This document shows, in pieces, positions 33,312 through 40,962 of a stretch of DNA of 40,962 nucleotides. The position numbers and the translations under genes are program-made. The notes under the pieces are model-generated. The model was not told the origin of the DNA. It did not search any database and saw nothing but the letters and a program-made list of their open reading frames with translations. The number at the start of each line of letters is the position of its first letter. Position 1 is the stretch's first letter. The DNA is from Collinsella aerofaciens (GTDB taxonomy: Bacteria > Actinomycetota > Coriobacteriia > Coriobacteriales > Coriobacteriaceae). The stretch spans positions 1-40,962 of the forward strand of contig CAJMJM010000003.1 of NCBI GenBank assembly GCA_905213725.1. The letters are read 5' to 3'.

Positions 33312-33388
33312 GGACCTGTAGCTCAGTTGGTTAGAGCGTCCGGCTGATAACCGGGAGGTCACAAGTTCGAATCTTGTCAGGTCCACCA
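33312..33388 (+). tRNA. tRNA-Ile(GAT), copy 2
   Basis: Identical over all 77 nt to copy 1 (33088-33164) and starts 4 bp after the tRNA-Ala CCA end, so the two are cut from one transcript. The 3-nt sequence before both copies (GAT) is also the same. Confidence 0.97.
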
Positions 33389-33402
33389 TCAAAACTGTGA
33401 AG

Positions 33403-33432
33403 AGCCCTGAGGCGTTGCCTCGGGGCTTTTTT
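33403..33432 (+). terminator. Terminator of the tRNA cluster
   Basis: An 11-bp stem (AGCCCTGAGGC / GCCTCGGGGCT, loop GTT, one mismatch) is followed by a T-run of TTTTTT. Confidence 0.92.
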
Positions 33433-33547
33433 CTTGTCTGCGATAAATCTCATTTTGGTTTTGTGTGCTGTGCGAAAGATTGGGTAGTATAGCTATTCAA
33501 TGCGGCAACCCTGCCGCGTGTTAACCGCTACGTACCGGAGGTGTTCC

Positions 33548-34048
33548 ATGGTTCGTGTCGACATAGAGACCATCGTCATGGCCGCCGGTCCCGTGCCATC
33601 GCTTATCGTGCTTCGCGAGCGCTGCAGTAAATCGGACTCGCCCGCGCCGTTGCGTTCCCTTTCCATTCAGACTGGTTCGTTTGAGGCTGCTGCCATTAGC
33701 CGTGGCATCGATAGTGGCCGCGCCGAGCGCCCGATTACCCATGACCTGCTGCTCGATACTGTTAGCGCCCTGGGCGCCAAGCTCGAGCGCATCGAGATCG
33801 TTCGCGCCGAGCCGCCGGTGTTCTACGCGACGATCGTTGTGCTGGTCGATGGCGACGAGCGCAAGATCGACGCCCGCCCCAGTGATGCCATTGCCCTTGC
33901 CGTGCGCAGCAATGCTCCCATGTTTGTGGAGGATGACATCATGAATCGCTTGGGCACTGTTTCTACCCATGCCGAGGAAGTTGACGACGAGCAGGAGTTC
34001 GAGAAGTTCGACGAGTTCGTCCATACGCTCTCCCCCGATGATTTCTAA
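33548..34048 (+). CDS. Bifunctional nuclease family protein (BFN/DUF151)
   Basis: The 166-residue product belongs to the DUF151 family, some members of which show DNase and RNase activity. The family block is clear: FEAAAISRGIDSGRAERPIT, THDLLLDTVSALGAKL, and IDARPSDAIALAVRSNAPMF (~110-130). An acidic tail follows (EEVDDEQEFEKFDEF). ATG 33548 follows GGAGGTG; the frame opens 16 codons earlier without a site. It leads a three-gene run. A weak promoter (TTGTGT, 18 bp, TAGTAT) may lie near 33460-33495. The cellular role of the family is poorly known. Confidence 0.88.
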   Translation: MVRVDIETIVMAAGPVPSLIVLRERCSKSDSPAPLRSLSIQTGSFEAAAISRGIDSGRAERPITHDLLLDTVSALGAKLERIEIVRAEPPVFYATIVVLVDGDERKIDARPSDAIALAVRSNAPMFVEDDIMNRLGTVSTHAEEVDDEQEFEKFDEFVHTLSPDDF

Positions 34049-34438
34049 ATGCGGGGCGGCCAGGTTGCGGAGCGTTCGCTGATGGCCGGCGGCATGTCTG
34101 CCGAGGCGGCGGCTATCGCGCGTGAAGCCCAGATGCGCTCGGAGGCATCCGAGGCGGCTCGCATTGCCTATGTGACGCAGGCCCGCACGCTTCGTGAACG
34201 CCGCGGCTCGTTTATCAAGATGGTTGTCATCTCCGTCCTTGTCGCGGCAATCTGCTCGCGCCTTCGTGGTACAGTTGGTGCGCTTGGGTTTTCGATCTCT
34301 ACGGGCCTGGTGATCTGGGGTGTGGTCGACGCGGTAATGCTGACTAGTCAGATCAAGGTGCTCGACAAGCGCGCGATGGATATGATGCGCGCCCGCGACG
34401 CTGCCGCTAAGATCGCCGCCGAGGCACAGGAACTGTAA
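34049..34438 (+). CDS. Uncharacterised membrane protein with two helices
   Basis: The 129-residue product has an Ala/Glu-rich amphipathic N-terminal region (~12-55), two hydrophobic helices (FIKMVVISVLVAAICSRL and GFSISTGLVIWGVVDAVML) and a charged C-terminal helix. The ATG at 34049 touches the preceding stop as TAAATG, which suggests coupled translation. A second ATG at 34082 (MAGGMSAEAAA) has GGAG about 10 bp upstream and may be the real start. I recognise no family. Confidence 0.7.
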   Translation: MRGGQVAERSLMAGGMSAEAAAIAREAQMRSEASEAARIAYVTQARTLRERRGSFIKMVVISVLVAAICSRLRGTVGALGFSISTGLVIWGVVDAVMLTSQIKVLDKRAMDMMRARDAAAKIAAEAQEL

Positions 34439-34468
34439 CGACGCCGGACTCGATGGGAAGGTCTAAAG

Positions 34469-34918
34469 ATGGCACAGGATATGCAGGACGCCGGTAACGT
34501 CTCCGCCGAGCTCGACGCCATGGTGTGCGATCTGATCGGCGCCTTCTTGGACGACCTGGCCGCGGGCGAGAACCCGGGCGTGGTCGTGGCAATCGAGGAC
34601 GCTGCTTCCAACCGATATCTGGCGGCGCTCGACGAGGACGGCGAAGAGGCGTGCCTGGAGGCGGCCACCAACTTTATCTCCGAGCACAAGATGGGCCTTA
34701 AGGACGAGGGCCTGGGCCGCATCGCCCGTTACGCCATCGGCTACACCGGTTGTGTCGAGATCGATGGCGGCTACCATGACGCCCTGCTCGTGAGCTTCTT
34801 CGAAACCACGCTCGAGAGCGGCTTTTCGGCATACGTACTGTACGAGGGTGTGGGCGCCGGCGATGGTTTTATGTGGAGCGACCCTGAACCTGCAGGTGAG
34901 GAAACCCCTCTAATCTAA
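34469..34918 (+). CDS. Uncharacterised acidic protein
   Basis: The 149-residue protein is acidic and soluble, with no signal or membrane segment. Its layout (an N-terminal helical stretch, then VVVAIEDAASNRYLAALD, ARYAIGYTGCVEIDGGYHDA, LLVSFFETTLESGFSAYVLY) looks like a compact alpha/beta fold. AAGG precedes the ATG by 7 bp. It lies 30 bp after the membrane protein gene and probably ends the BFN transcript. I do not recognise its family. The 117-bp spacer to typA must hold the typA promoter; I cannot place it. Confidence 0.75.
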   Translation: MAQDMQDAGNVSAELDAMVCDLIGAFLDDLAAGENPGVVVAIEDAASNRYLAALDEDGEEACLEAATNFISEHKMGLKDEGLGRIARYAIGYTGCVEIDGGYHDALLVSFFETTLESGFSAYVLYEGVGAGDGFMWSDPEPAGEETPLI

Positions 34919-35035
34919 AATCGCTAAAATAAACGAGTTTTCGGTAAAAGGCTCAATATTCCCGCTGAGCGTTGTGTTGCTGGGCGGGTCGCATACGCGT
35001 GCCGGTTGTATATAGATAGAAGATAGGGGAACTAC

Positions 35036-36874
<1,839 letters not shown>

Positions 36875-36901
36875 GCGCTGGACTTTATAGCGTCTAACAA
36901 G

Positions 36902-36936
36902 AAAGGGCGTCGACCGTAATGGTCGGCGCCCTTTTT
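36902..36936 (+). terminator. Terminator of typA
   Basis: A 14-bp stem (AAAGGGCGTCGACC / GGTCGGCGCCCTTT, one mismatch, 5-nt loop) with a T5 run, 27 bp after the typA stop. Confidence 0.9.
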
Positions 36937-36962
36937 GTGCATAGGGACTGAGCTGGTCTGCA

Positions 36963-36995
36963 CCACCACAAAGGTGCCTGGTCCCTTTGTGGTGG
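36963..36995. repeat. Intergenic hairpin, probably a repetitive element
   Basis: A perfect 12-bp stem (CCACCACAAAGG / CCTTTGTGGTGG) with a 9-nt loop lies between typA and the convergent bactofilin-like gene. It has no T-run. The arms and the loop motif GTGCCTGGTCCC look like a family of dispersed gut-bacterial intergenic repeats I have seen before; that is memory, not a search. Confidence 0.5.
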
Positions 36996-37002
36996 TTGGC
37001 GG

Positions 37003-38148
37003 CTAAGCGGTGGGGAGTCCTGGCGTGTTAGCCGGCTGCTGCGGCTTGACGCGGGCGTTGCGCCAGATGATCTGGATGATGTAGCCGAGCATAAAGACAA
37101 AGGCCACACCGCTGATGAAGCCGCCTACGAGGGGAAGCCCTGTGAGGGCGCCTGCGGCGAGGCCACCCACGGCTGCCATGGCGTAGCGGTTTTGGCTGTG
37201 TCCGACCATGCGGGCGATCGCGCACCCCGCAAAGGCGTTCGACACCAATGCGCTGCCGATAACGCCGCACATGCGGGCTCCGGCAAGCGATAGACCAGCG
37301 ATGGAGATAATCAGCAGTAGGACGGCGGGGACGATAGCAATCGTGCCCAGAAGACCGCTCACCCACAGGGGCGTGGGGCGCTGGTGGAGCATGCCGGCGG
37401 CGCTGGCGGTCGCGCGCGGAAAGACGAGCTCGAGTAGCAGGGCGACAAAGCAGGTGGAAAGCGCCACGGCGACGGTGCCGCCGATGACATCGTTAACGGT
37501 GGAAGTATCCTCGTTTTCGGTGCGGTCGATCTTGAGCGCGCCGACCTCGGCTCCCGCGGCGCGCTCGGGGTCCTCGGAGACGTGCGCGTTCACGGTGCCG
37601 GTGATGTGGGCGTTCTTGCCCAGGATGAGCTTGTCGGCCCAAACCTCGACATCGCCATCGACGGTGCCATCGATGGTTACCGTGTCGCCCGCAAGCGCTG
37701 CCGACCTGGCGGAGCCGCGCAGGGCAACCGTCTCGCCCATCGCATAGAAACAGTTGGCGGTGCTACCGGTGTTGAGCACAACGTGCTGGCCGGCCACCGT
37801 GACGCTGCCATCAACCGTGGTCTTGGCGATGTCGATGGTGCGCGCCGCCAGGCGAATGGCGCCGCCTACGGTGCAGTCGCGAATCGATAGGCTCTCGCCC
37901 GCCGCGATAATATCGCGGCCGATGGAGGCATCGTCCAAGTTGAGGGCCTGGCCGGCCCAGTACAGGTCACCATCGACGCCGGACGGATTGGCGTCATTGT
38001 CGGTCGCAAGTACATTGCCTGCGGTGTCCGTGCCGGCGAACGACGCCGTGGGAAGCACGGTGATCGCCAGCGCGATGAGCGCGAATAGGATGGTGATGCG
38101 GCCCCACGCTTTACGGCGCTGGCTCGACGGGAATTGATTGCAGGGCAT
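37003..38148 (-). CDS. Membrane-anchored bactofilin-like protein
   Basis: The 381-residue product has a signal peptide or anchor (~12-38: GRITILFALIALAITVLPTASFA). A right-handed beta-helix-like repeat region (~45-185) follows, with short repeats of the type ASIGRDIIAAGESLSIRDC, TVDGSVTVAGQHVVL and GTVDGDVEVWADKLILG, as in bactofilin/polymer-forming proteins. A membrane domain of about four helices (~215-360) and a Pro-rich tail complete it. Unlike cytosolic bactofilins the repeat domain should be extracytoplasmic. ATG 38148 follows AAAGGA; upstream in-frame codons are unsupported. It lies 106 bp after the TRIC gene on the same strand. Function unknown; a wall- or membrane-shaping scaffold is a guess. 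Confidence 0.75.
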   Translation of the reverse strand: MPCNQFPSSQRRKAWGRITILFALIALAITVLPTASFAGTDTAGNVLATDNDANPSGVDGDLYWAGQALNLDDASIGRDIIAAGESLSIRDCTVGGAIRLAARTIDIAKTTVDGSVTVAGQHVVLNTGSTANCFYAMGETVALRGSARSAALAGDTVTIDGTVDGDVEVWADKLILGKNAHITGTVNAHVSEDPERAAGAEVGALKIDRTENEDTSTVNDVIGGTVAVALSTCFVALLLELVFPRATASAAGMLHQRPTPLWVSGLLGTIAIVPAVLLLIISIAGLSLAGARMCGVIGSALVSNAFAGCAIARMVGHSQNRYAMAAVGGLAAGALTGLPLVGGFISGVAFVFMLGYIIQIIWRNARVKPQQPANTPGLPTA

Positions 38149-38254
38149 AGTGAATCCTTTGTTAGATACTCGGCATATACCTAACAGGGTACCCAACGCG
38201 TGGGCGCTCTAAAAGAACCTCTCGGTTGCATTTCGAAGGGTCGTGCCGTGCTGT

Positions 38255-38944
38255 CTACTTTTTACGGTGCAAAAAGCGCGCGATATCTTCTTCGGTGGGG
38301 CTTTTGATGTCAAAGCGCAGCGAGAGCCAGCGCAGACCCATGGTCACGACAACGCATACGACCAGCGCGGCGACATTGCTCATGATGCCGCTCATAACGA
38401 GACACACATAGCTTGTCGATCCGGCGATGGCGGCGATGGCATAAAAGTTAGTACGTTGGAAAATGCCCGGAACCACGCCCATAAAGCCGACTCGCATCAT
38501 CCCGCCGCCCACCGCAGTAAAAAAGCCCATCAAGCTGCACACCGCCTGCGCAAAGCCGTAGACCAGCGCCTTGTCTGCGCCGGTTGCCGCATAGATGCCG
38601 ACCGAGATGATGTCGAGCAAGGGGATGAGTTTTTCGGGCTTGTCGACGATAGCCGGGAAGATATAGATGATGGCTGCCGTGGCAATGGAAAGCGGGAGCG
38701 CCATCGGCTGGTTGAGGATGTAGACGTTGCCTACCTGCAGCGTCATATCGCGTAAAAGACCGCCGCCCAGTCCGCAGACCACGGCGAGCGCAACTGCACC
38801 CACCAGGTCGAGCTTATGCTCGCGCGCAACCAGCACGCCCGAGATCGATGCAGCGACAACAGCGAACATCTCGAGCCAAAACGGGATGGCAACCATGGCA
38901 TCCGAGGCGTGTGCGGTAACGATCATAGCGGCGGCAACGGGCAA
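38255..38944 (-). CDS. TRIC/UPF0126-family cation channel
   Basis: Prokaryotic TRIC-family proteins (YicG/UPF0126) are trimeric channels with two inverted three-helix repeats. The 229-residue product has at least six hydrophobic helices and the two Gly-rich repeat motifs CGLGGGLLRDM (first half, ~59) and TAVGGGMMRVGF (second half, ~145); the second lacks the usual Arg-Asp pair. I keep the TTG start at 38944 because AAAGGA lies 7 bp before it; the ATG at 38926 has no site. A charged tail (FLHRKK) ends it. Substrate is uncertain; K+ and glycine have both been discussed for the family. Confidence 0.85.
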   Translation of the reverse strand: MPVAAAMIVTAHASDAMVAIPFWLEMFAVVAASISGVLVAREHKLDLVGAVALAVVCGLGGGLLRDMTLQVGNVYILNQPMALPLSIATAAIIYIFPAIVDKPEKLIPLLDIISVGIYAATGADKALVYGFAQAVCSLMGFFTAVGGGMMRVGFMGVVPGIFQRTNFYAIAAIAGSTSYVCLVMSGIMSNVAALVVCVVVTMGLRWLSLRFDIKSPTEEDIARFLHRKK

Positions 38945-39122
38945 GATGGGGTCCTTTGAGTTACGGGTTTAGACAATGCCCGTACATAGTACATGTTCGG
39001 CGCCGATTGCGACCCTATTGCTCGGCAAACGGTCGGGACTGGGTACGGTCATAGGTTCCATGTTTGGGGATCCGGGTTGATGCTGAACGCGATGGGGGCG
39101 TGGTCGAATAGGAGGGATGTCC

Positions 39123-39249
39123 AAATTTTGAGCTTTGCTCAAAATTTATCCGGTCGGCTTACGCCGACCGCGCTGCGCTAAAAACGCGCCACTGGCGCGT
39201 TTTCTTTACGCTTTGCGCCCTGGCGGGTTCGAATCCCTCCTCCTCCGCC
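39123..39249 (+). repeat. String of three perfect hairpins ending in a tRNA-Ser 3' fragment
   Basis: Three perfect hairpins follow one another: AAATTTTGAGC / GCTCAAAATTT (39123-39147, loop TTT), CGGTCGGC / GCCGACCG (39151-39170, loop TTAC) and AAAACGCGCC / GGCGCGTTTT (39181-39203, loop ACT). A linker and then 25 bases (39225-39249) identical to the 3' end of tRNA-Ser(CGA) follow, from the T-loop to the discriminator, in the opposite orientation to that gene. The linker 39206-39232 resembles 1777-1803. No gene is supported between 38945 and 39312; 38945-39122 is otherwise plain spacer. Confidence 0.75.
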
Positions 39250-39270
39250 GTATTTGCTTGTAAGGGACTT

Positions 39271-39300
39271 AAAAGAAAAAAGCCCCCGATCTGGGAGCTT
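39271..39300 (-). terminator. Terminator of tRNA-Ser(CGA)
   Basis: On the minus strand a 7-bp stem (AGCTCCC / GGGGGCT, one mismatch, 5-nt loop) is followed by a T-run broken once (TTTTTCTTTT). It begins 13 bp past the tRNA end. Confidence 0.8.
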
Positions 39301-39312
39301 TCTCAACCAAAA

Positions 39313-39403
39313 TGGCGGAGGAGGAGGGATTCGAACCCTCGTGACCTTATACAGGCCAAACGGTTTTCGAGACCGCCGCATTCAACCACTCTGCCACCCC
39401 TCC
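39313..39403 (-). tRNA. tRNA-Ser(CGA)
   Basis: A 91-nt class II tRNA: acceptor GGAGGGG, anticodon loop CTCGAAA (anticodon CGA), a long variable arm, T-arm GAGGGTTCGAATCCCTC and encoded CCA. Its last 25 bases before CCA are repeated inverted at 39225-39249. Confidence 0.96.
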
Positions 39404-39412
39404 GCGTGGGGT

Positions 39413-39443
39413 AAAAACAAAGCAGGCTCGAAGGCCTGCTTTG
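39413..39443 (-). terminator. Hairpin with T-run between the two tRNA-Ser genes
   Basis: On the minus strand a perfect 10-bp stem (CAAAGCAGGC / GCCTGCTTTG) is followed by TTTTT. It lies right after tRNA-Ser(GGA). tRNA-Ser(CGA) starts 10 bp later with no room for a separate promoter, so the terminator must leak or the hairpin is processed. Confidence 0.65.
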
Positions 39444-39451
39444 GAATTAAC

Positions 39452-39542
39452 TGGCGGAGAGTCAGGGATTTGAACCCTGGAGACGCTTTTGACGCCTACA
39501 CGATTTCCAATCGTGCTCCTTCGGCCACTCGGACAACTCTCC
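39452..39542 (-). tRNA. tRNA-Ser(GGA)
   Basis: A 91-nt class II tRNA: acceptor GGAGAGT / ACTCTCC, anticodon loop TTGGAAA (anticodon GGA) in the stem CACGA/TCGTG, long variable arm, T-arm AGGGTTCAAATCCCT and encoded CCA. Confidence 0.96.
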
Positions 39543-39558
39543 GTTAAATGCGAAAGTC

Positions 39559-39586
39559 AGTATACACGAGGAATCGCTAAGTGCAA
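39559..39586 (-). promoter_or_regulatory. Promoter of the tRNA-Ser genes
   Basis: On the minus strand -35 TTGCAC (39581-39586) and -10 TATACT (39559-39564) with a 16-bp spacer, placing the start about 10 bp before tRNA-Ser(GGA). Confidence 0.75.
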
Positions 39587-39710
39587 ACAGAAAAGTTGGC
39601 ATTTTTTAAAACGCTTGGCCGCGCTTGGCGTTGCAGTGGGGTTTGAGGTGCCAAAAAAACGGCTTCCGACCAGCGTGGTTGATCAACTTAATTGTTCAAA
39701 AGGGGTATTC

Positions 39711-39800
39711 ATGAGCGACTTGGCAATGAATTTAAAAATCTTTGGGTGGTGCTGTGGACCACCGGTATGCATCTTGCGACCACAGCCCTGTGCCCGTTGA
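39711..39800 (+). CDS. Possible 29-residue Cys-rich small protein
   Basis: A short frame with AAGGGG six bases before its ATG encodes 29 residues ending GWCCGPPVCILRPQPCAR, with four cysteines. It lies 247 bp upstream of rpsF in an otherwise empty 505-bp spacer (39543-40047). An alternative overlapping frame from a TTG at 39692 encodes a hydrophobic 66-residue peptide, so the true frame, if any, is uncertain. It could be a leader peptide, an independent small protein, or a fragment of a decayed gene. Confidence 0.35.
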   Translation: MSDLAMNLKIFGWCCGPPVCILRPQPCAR

Positions 39801-39936
39801 CCTGCGGCTTGGCTCAGCTTGTCCCCGCGGCATCGTATCTTGTCCACAAATCCGTCAAGCTCTTGGTCGGCATTTGGTTGGAATGCGCATGAAACACCGT
39901 GCGACTATGGGCATATGTGGAGGTCATGAGGTTGTA

Positions 39937-40020
39937 GCTGCATATTCTTGCAGCCTAGGAGGTTGAAAGATATTATTACCAAGTCTTTTCCTGCTTCAGG
40001 CGCACCTTCACGACCTGAAG
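39937..40020 (+). promoter_or_regulatory. Leader hairpins of the rpsF operon
   Basis: Two hairpins precede rpsF: GCTGCA / TGCAGC (39937-39954) and CTTCAGG / CCTGAAG (39994-40020) with a 13-nt loop containing CGCACC. The second lies 27 bp before the start codon, where many bacteria carry an S6:S18 autoregulatory RNA. I cannot confirm that motif by eye. Confidence 0.45.
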
Positions 40021-40047
40021 CCACATTTGCCCAGAGGAGGTGACAAT

Positions 40048-40341
40048 ATGAAGGCTTATGAACTGCTGTTCTTTGTTGACCCGTCGCTCGACCCCGAGAC
40101 TCGTCTCGCTGTTATGAAGCGTATCGATACCACGATCGCTGAGGGCGCTGGCAAGGTCGACTCCGTTGACGAGTGGGGCAAGCGCAAGCTCGCCTACGAG
40201 ATCAACGACCTCACCGATGGTGACTACACCCTCATCAACTTCCACGCAGATCCTACCCAGATCGCCGAGCTTGATCGCGTCCTGCGCATCACCGACGCTG
40301 TGGTCCGCCACATGATCGTCCGTCGCGACGACCAGGAGTAA
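40048..40341 (+). CDS. rpsF: 30S ribosomal protein S6
   Basis: S6 binds 16S rRNA with S18 in the platform. The 97-residue product is full length and typical: MKAYELLFFVDPSLDPETR, VDSVDEWGKRKLAYEI, DGDYTLINFHAD, and VVRHMIVRRDD. ATG 40048 follows GAGGAGGTG; an ATG 7 codons upstream is not supported. First gene of rpsF-ssb-rpsR. Confidence 0.97.
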   Translation: MKAYELLFFVDPSLDPETRLAVMKRIDTTIAEGAGKVDSVDEWGKRKLAYEINDLTDGDYTLINFHADPTQIAELDRVLRITDAVVRHMIVRRDDQE

Positions 40342-40389
40342 GACTGTCGTTTTGGACTGGGCTTGTGCCCCAAGAGGAAGTAGTGAGTT

Positions 40390-40842
40390 ATGAGCATCAA
40401 TCGAGTGAACATCACCGGTAACCTCACCCGCGATCCCGAGCTGCGCGCCACCGCCGGCGGAACCCAGGTTCTGTCCTTTGGCGTTGCCGTGAACGATCGT
40501 CGCCGCAACGCGCAGACTGGCGAGTGGGAGGACTATCCCAACTTTGTCGACTGCACCATGTTCGGCACCCGCGCCGAGGCCGTGAGCCGTTTCCTGGCAA
40601 AGGGAAACAAGGTCGCGATCGAGGGCAAGCTGCGCTACAGCTCTTGGGAGCGCGACGGCCAGCGCCGGAGCAAGCTTGAGGTCATCGTCGATGAGATCGA
40701 GTTTATGAGCTCCCGTGGTGGCCAGGGTGGCTACGATCAGGGCGGTTACGCCCCCGCAGCTCCCGCGCCCGCAGCACGTCCTGCCGCGCCGGTGGCTACG
40801 CCGCCCGCGGTCGACGTCTACGATGAGGACATCCCGTTCTAA
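40390..40842 (+). CDS. ssb: Single-stranded DNA-binding protein
   Basis: SSB coats single-stranded DNA and recruits replication and repair partners. The 150-residue product has the OB-fold (~1-108: MSINRVNITGNLTRDPELRA, WEDYPNFVDCTMFGTRAEAV, KVAIEGKLRYSSWERDGQRR), a short Gly/Ala/Pro linker and the acidic tip DVYDEDIPF that binds partners. The ATG at 40390 has AGAGGAAG upstream at a rather long spacing. It lies between rpsF and rpsR as in most bacteria. Confidence 0.97.
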   Translation: MSINRVNITGNLTRDPELRATAGGTQVLSFGVAVNDRRRNAQTGEWEDYPNFVDCTMFGTRAEAVSRFLAKGNKVAIEGKLRYSSWERDGQRRSKLEVIVDEIEFMSSRGGQGGYDQGGYAPAAPAPAARPAAPVATPPAVDVYDEDIPF

Positions 40843-40871
40843 GGGTTGTTCACCTATTTTTGAGTGAGAGG

Positions 40872-40893
40872 CGGCTTCGGTTCGCCGAAGTTG
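40872..40893 (+). other. Small hairpin between ssb and rpsR
   Basis: A 6-bp stem with tetraloop (CTTCGG, TTCG, CCGAAG), extendable by G-U pairs to nine. No T-run follows, so it is not a terminator; it may separate or stabilise the ssb and rpsR parts of the message. Confidence 0.4.
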
Positions 40894-40914
40894 CCAAATG
40901 AAAGGTATTTTGAC

Positions 40915-40962
40915 ATGGCTAATGATTTTTCTGCACGTCAGCCGCGTCGTAAGTACTGCCAG
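40915..40962 (+). CDS. rpsR: 30S ribosomal protein S18 (start only)
   Basis: The first 16 codons read MANDFSARQPRRKYCQ, which fits the start of S18, the partner of S6 on the 30S platform. AAAGG lies about 9 bp before the ATG. The gene runs off the window end. Position directly after ssb supports the call. Confidence 0.88.
   Translation, partial: MANDFSARQPRRKYCQ

Noticed and set aside
39225..39338. tRNA-Ser 3' fragment and tRNA-Ser(CGA) as an attL/attR pair
   Set aside because: The two copies are inverted, not direct, and only 64 bp apart with no integrase or cargo between them.
39840..39848. Canonical DnaA box TTGTCCACA upstream of rpsF
   Set aside because: It is single, 15 kb from the origin, and of the type this DnaA probably does not prefer; chance is the simplest reading.
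39742..39966. A 74-codon frame in the rpsF leader
   Set aside because: No ribosome-binding site and it competes with two other partial frames; no support for coding.

Overview
The window is a chromosomal origin region of a high-GC, Gram-positive gut actinobacterium of the class Coriobacteriia, most likely Collinsella or a close relative. The evidence is the gene order rpmH - GHKL-ATPase gene - dnaA - dnaN - recF - DUF721 - gyrB - gyrA, the divergent rpmH-rnpA-yidD-yidC-jag-rsmG-parA-parB run, an LPXTG adhesin, and strong Shine-Dalgarno sites. The species is inferred from family knowledge; no search was run.

Left replichore (1-21.5 kb). purB (minus) lies beside a tRNA-Gly(CCC) gene whose 3' end has been copied twice into the adjacent spacer together with short perfect hairpins. 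Next come a thioester/Cna-B LPATG surface adhesin (plus), a small membrane protein, and a giant M28-like protein with a ~650-residue disordered insert. Two overlapping WYL regulators (PafBC-like) converge on a DinG-type exonuclease/helicase gene that carries a frameshift, with ddl immediately upstream of dinG. rlmN stands alone. The AT-richer parB-parA-rsmG block holds three perfect parS sites. jag, yidC, yidD, rnpA and rpmH follow, read away from the origin from a near-consensus promoter.

Origin (21.5-25.1 kb). DnaA boxes here read TTTTCAACA or TTCTCAACA rather than TTATCCACA, and DnaA domain IV has GNRNHSTV where GGRDHTTV is usual. Boxes lie upstream of, inside, and downstream of an ATPase/winged-helix gene that sits 15 bp before dnaA. 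The dnaA-dnaN spacer ends in an AT-rich stretch with a DnaA-trio-like 3-nt periodicity.

Right replichore (25.1-41 kb). dnaN, recF, a DciA-like DUF721 gene, gyrB and gyrA run co-directionally. A ~182-bp imperfect palindrome follows the gyrA terminator, then a tRNA Ile-Ala-Ile cluster with two identical Ile(GAU) genes. After that: a bifunctional-nuclease gene with two uncharacterised genes, typA, a membrane-anchored bactofilin-like protein and a TRIC/UPF0126 channel (both minus), a string of three perfect hairpins ending in a tRNA-Ser 3' fragment, two tRNA-Ser genes, and the rpsF-ssb-rpsR operon, cut off by the window end.

Functionally the window covers replication initiation (dnaA, the ATPase gene, DciA-like), the clamp and repair (dnaN, recF, dinG), topology (gyrAB), segregation (parABS) and membrane insertion (yidC, yidD, jag). 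The least explained items are the ATPase/winged-helix gene at dnaA, the altered DnaA-box code, the hairpin plus tRNA-3'-end modules, and the gyrA-tRNA palindrome.
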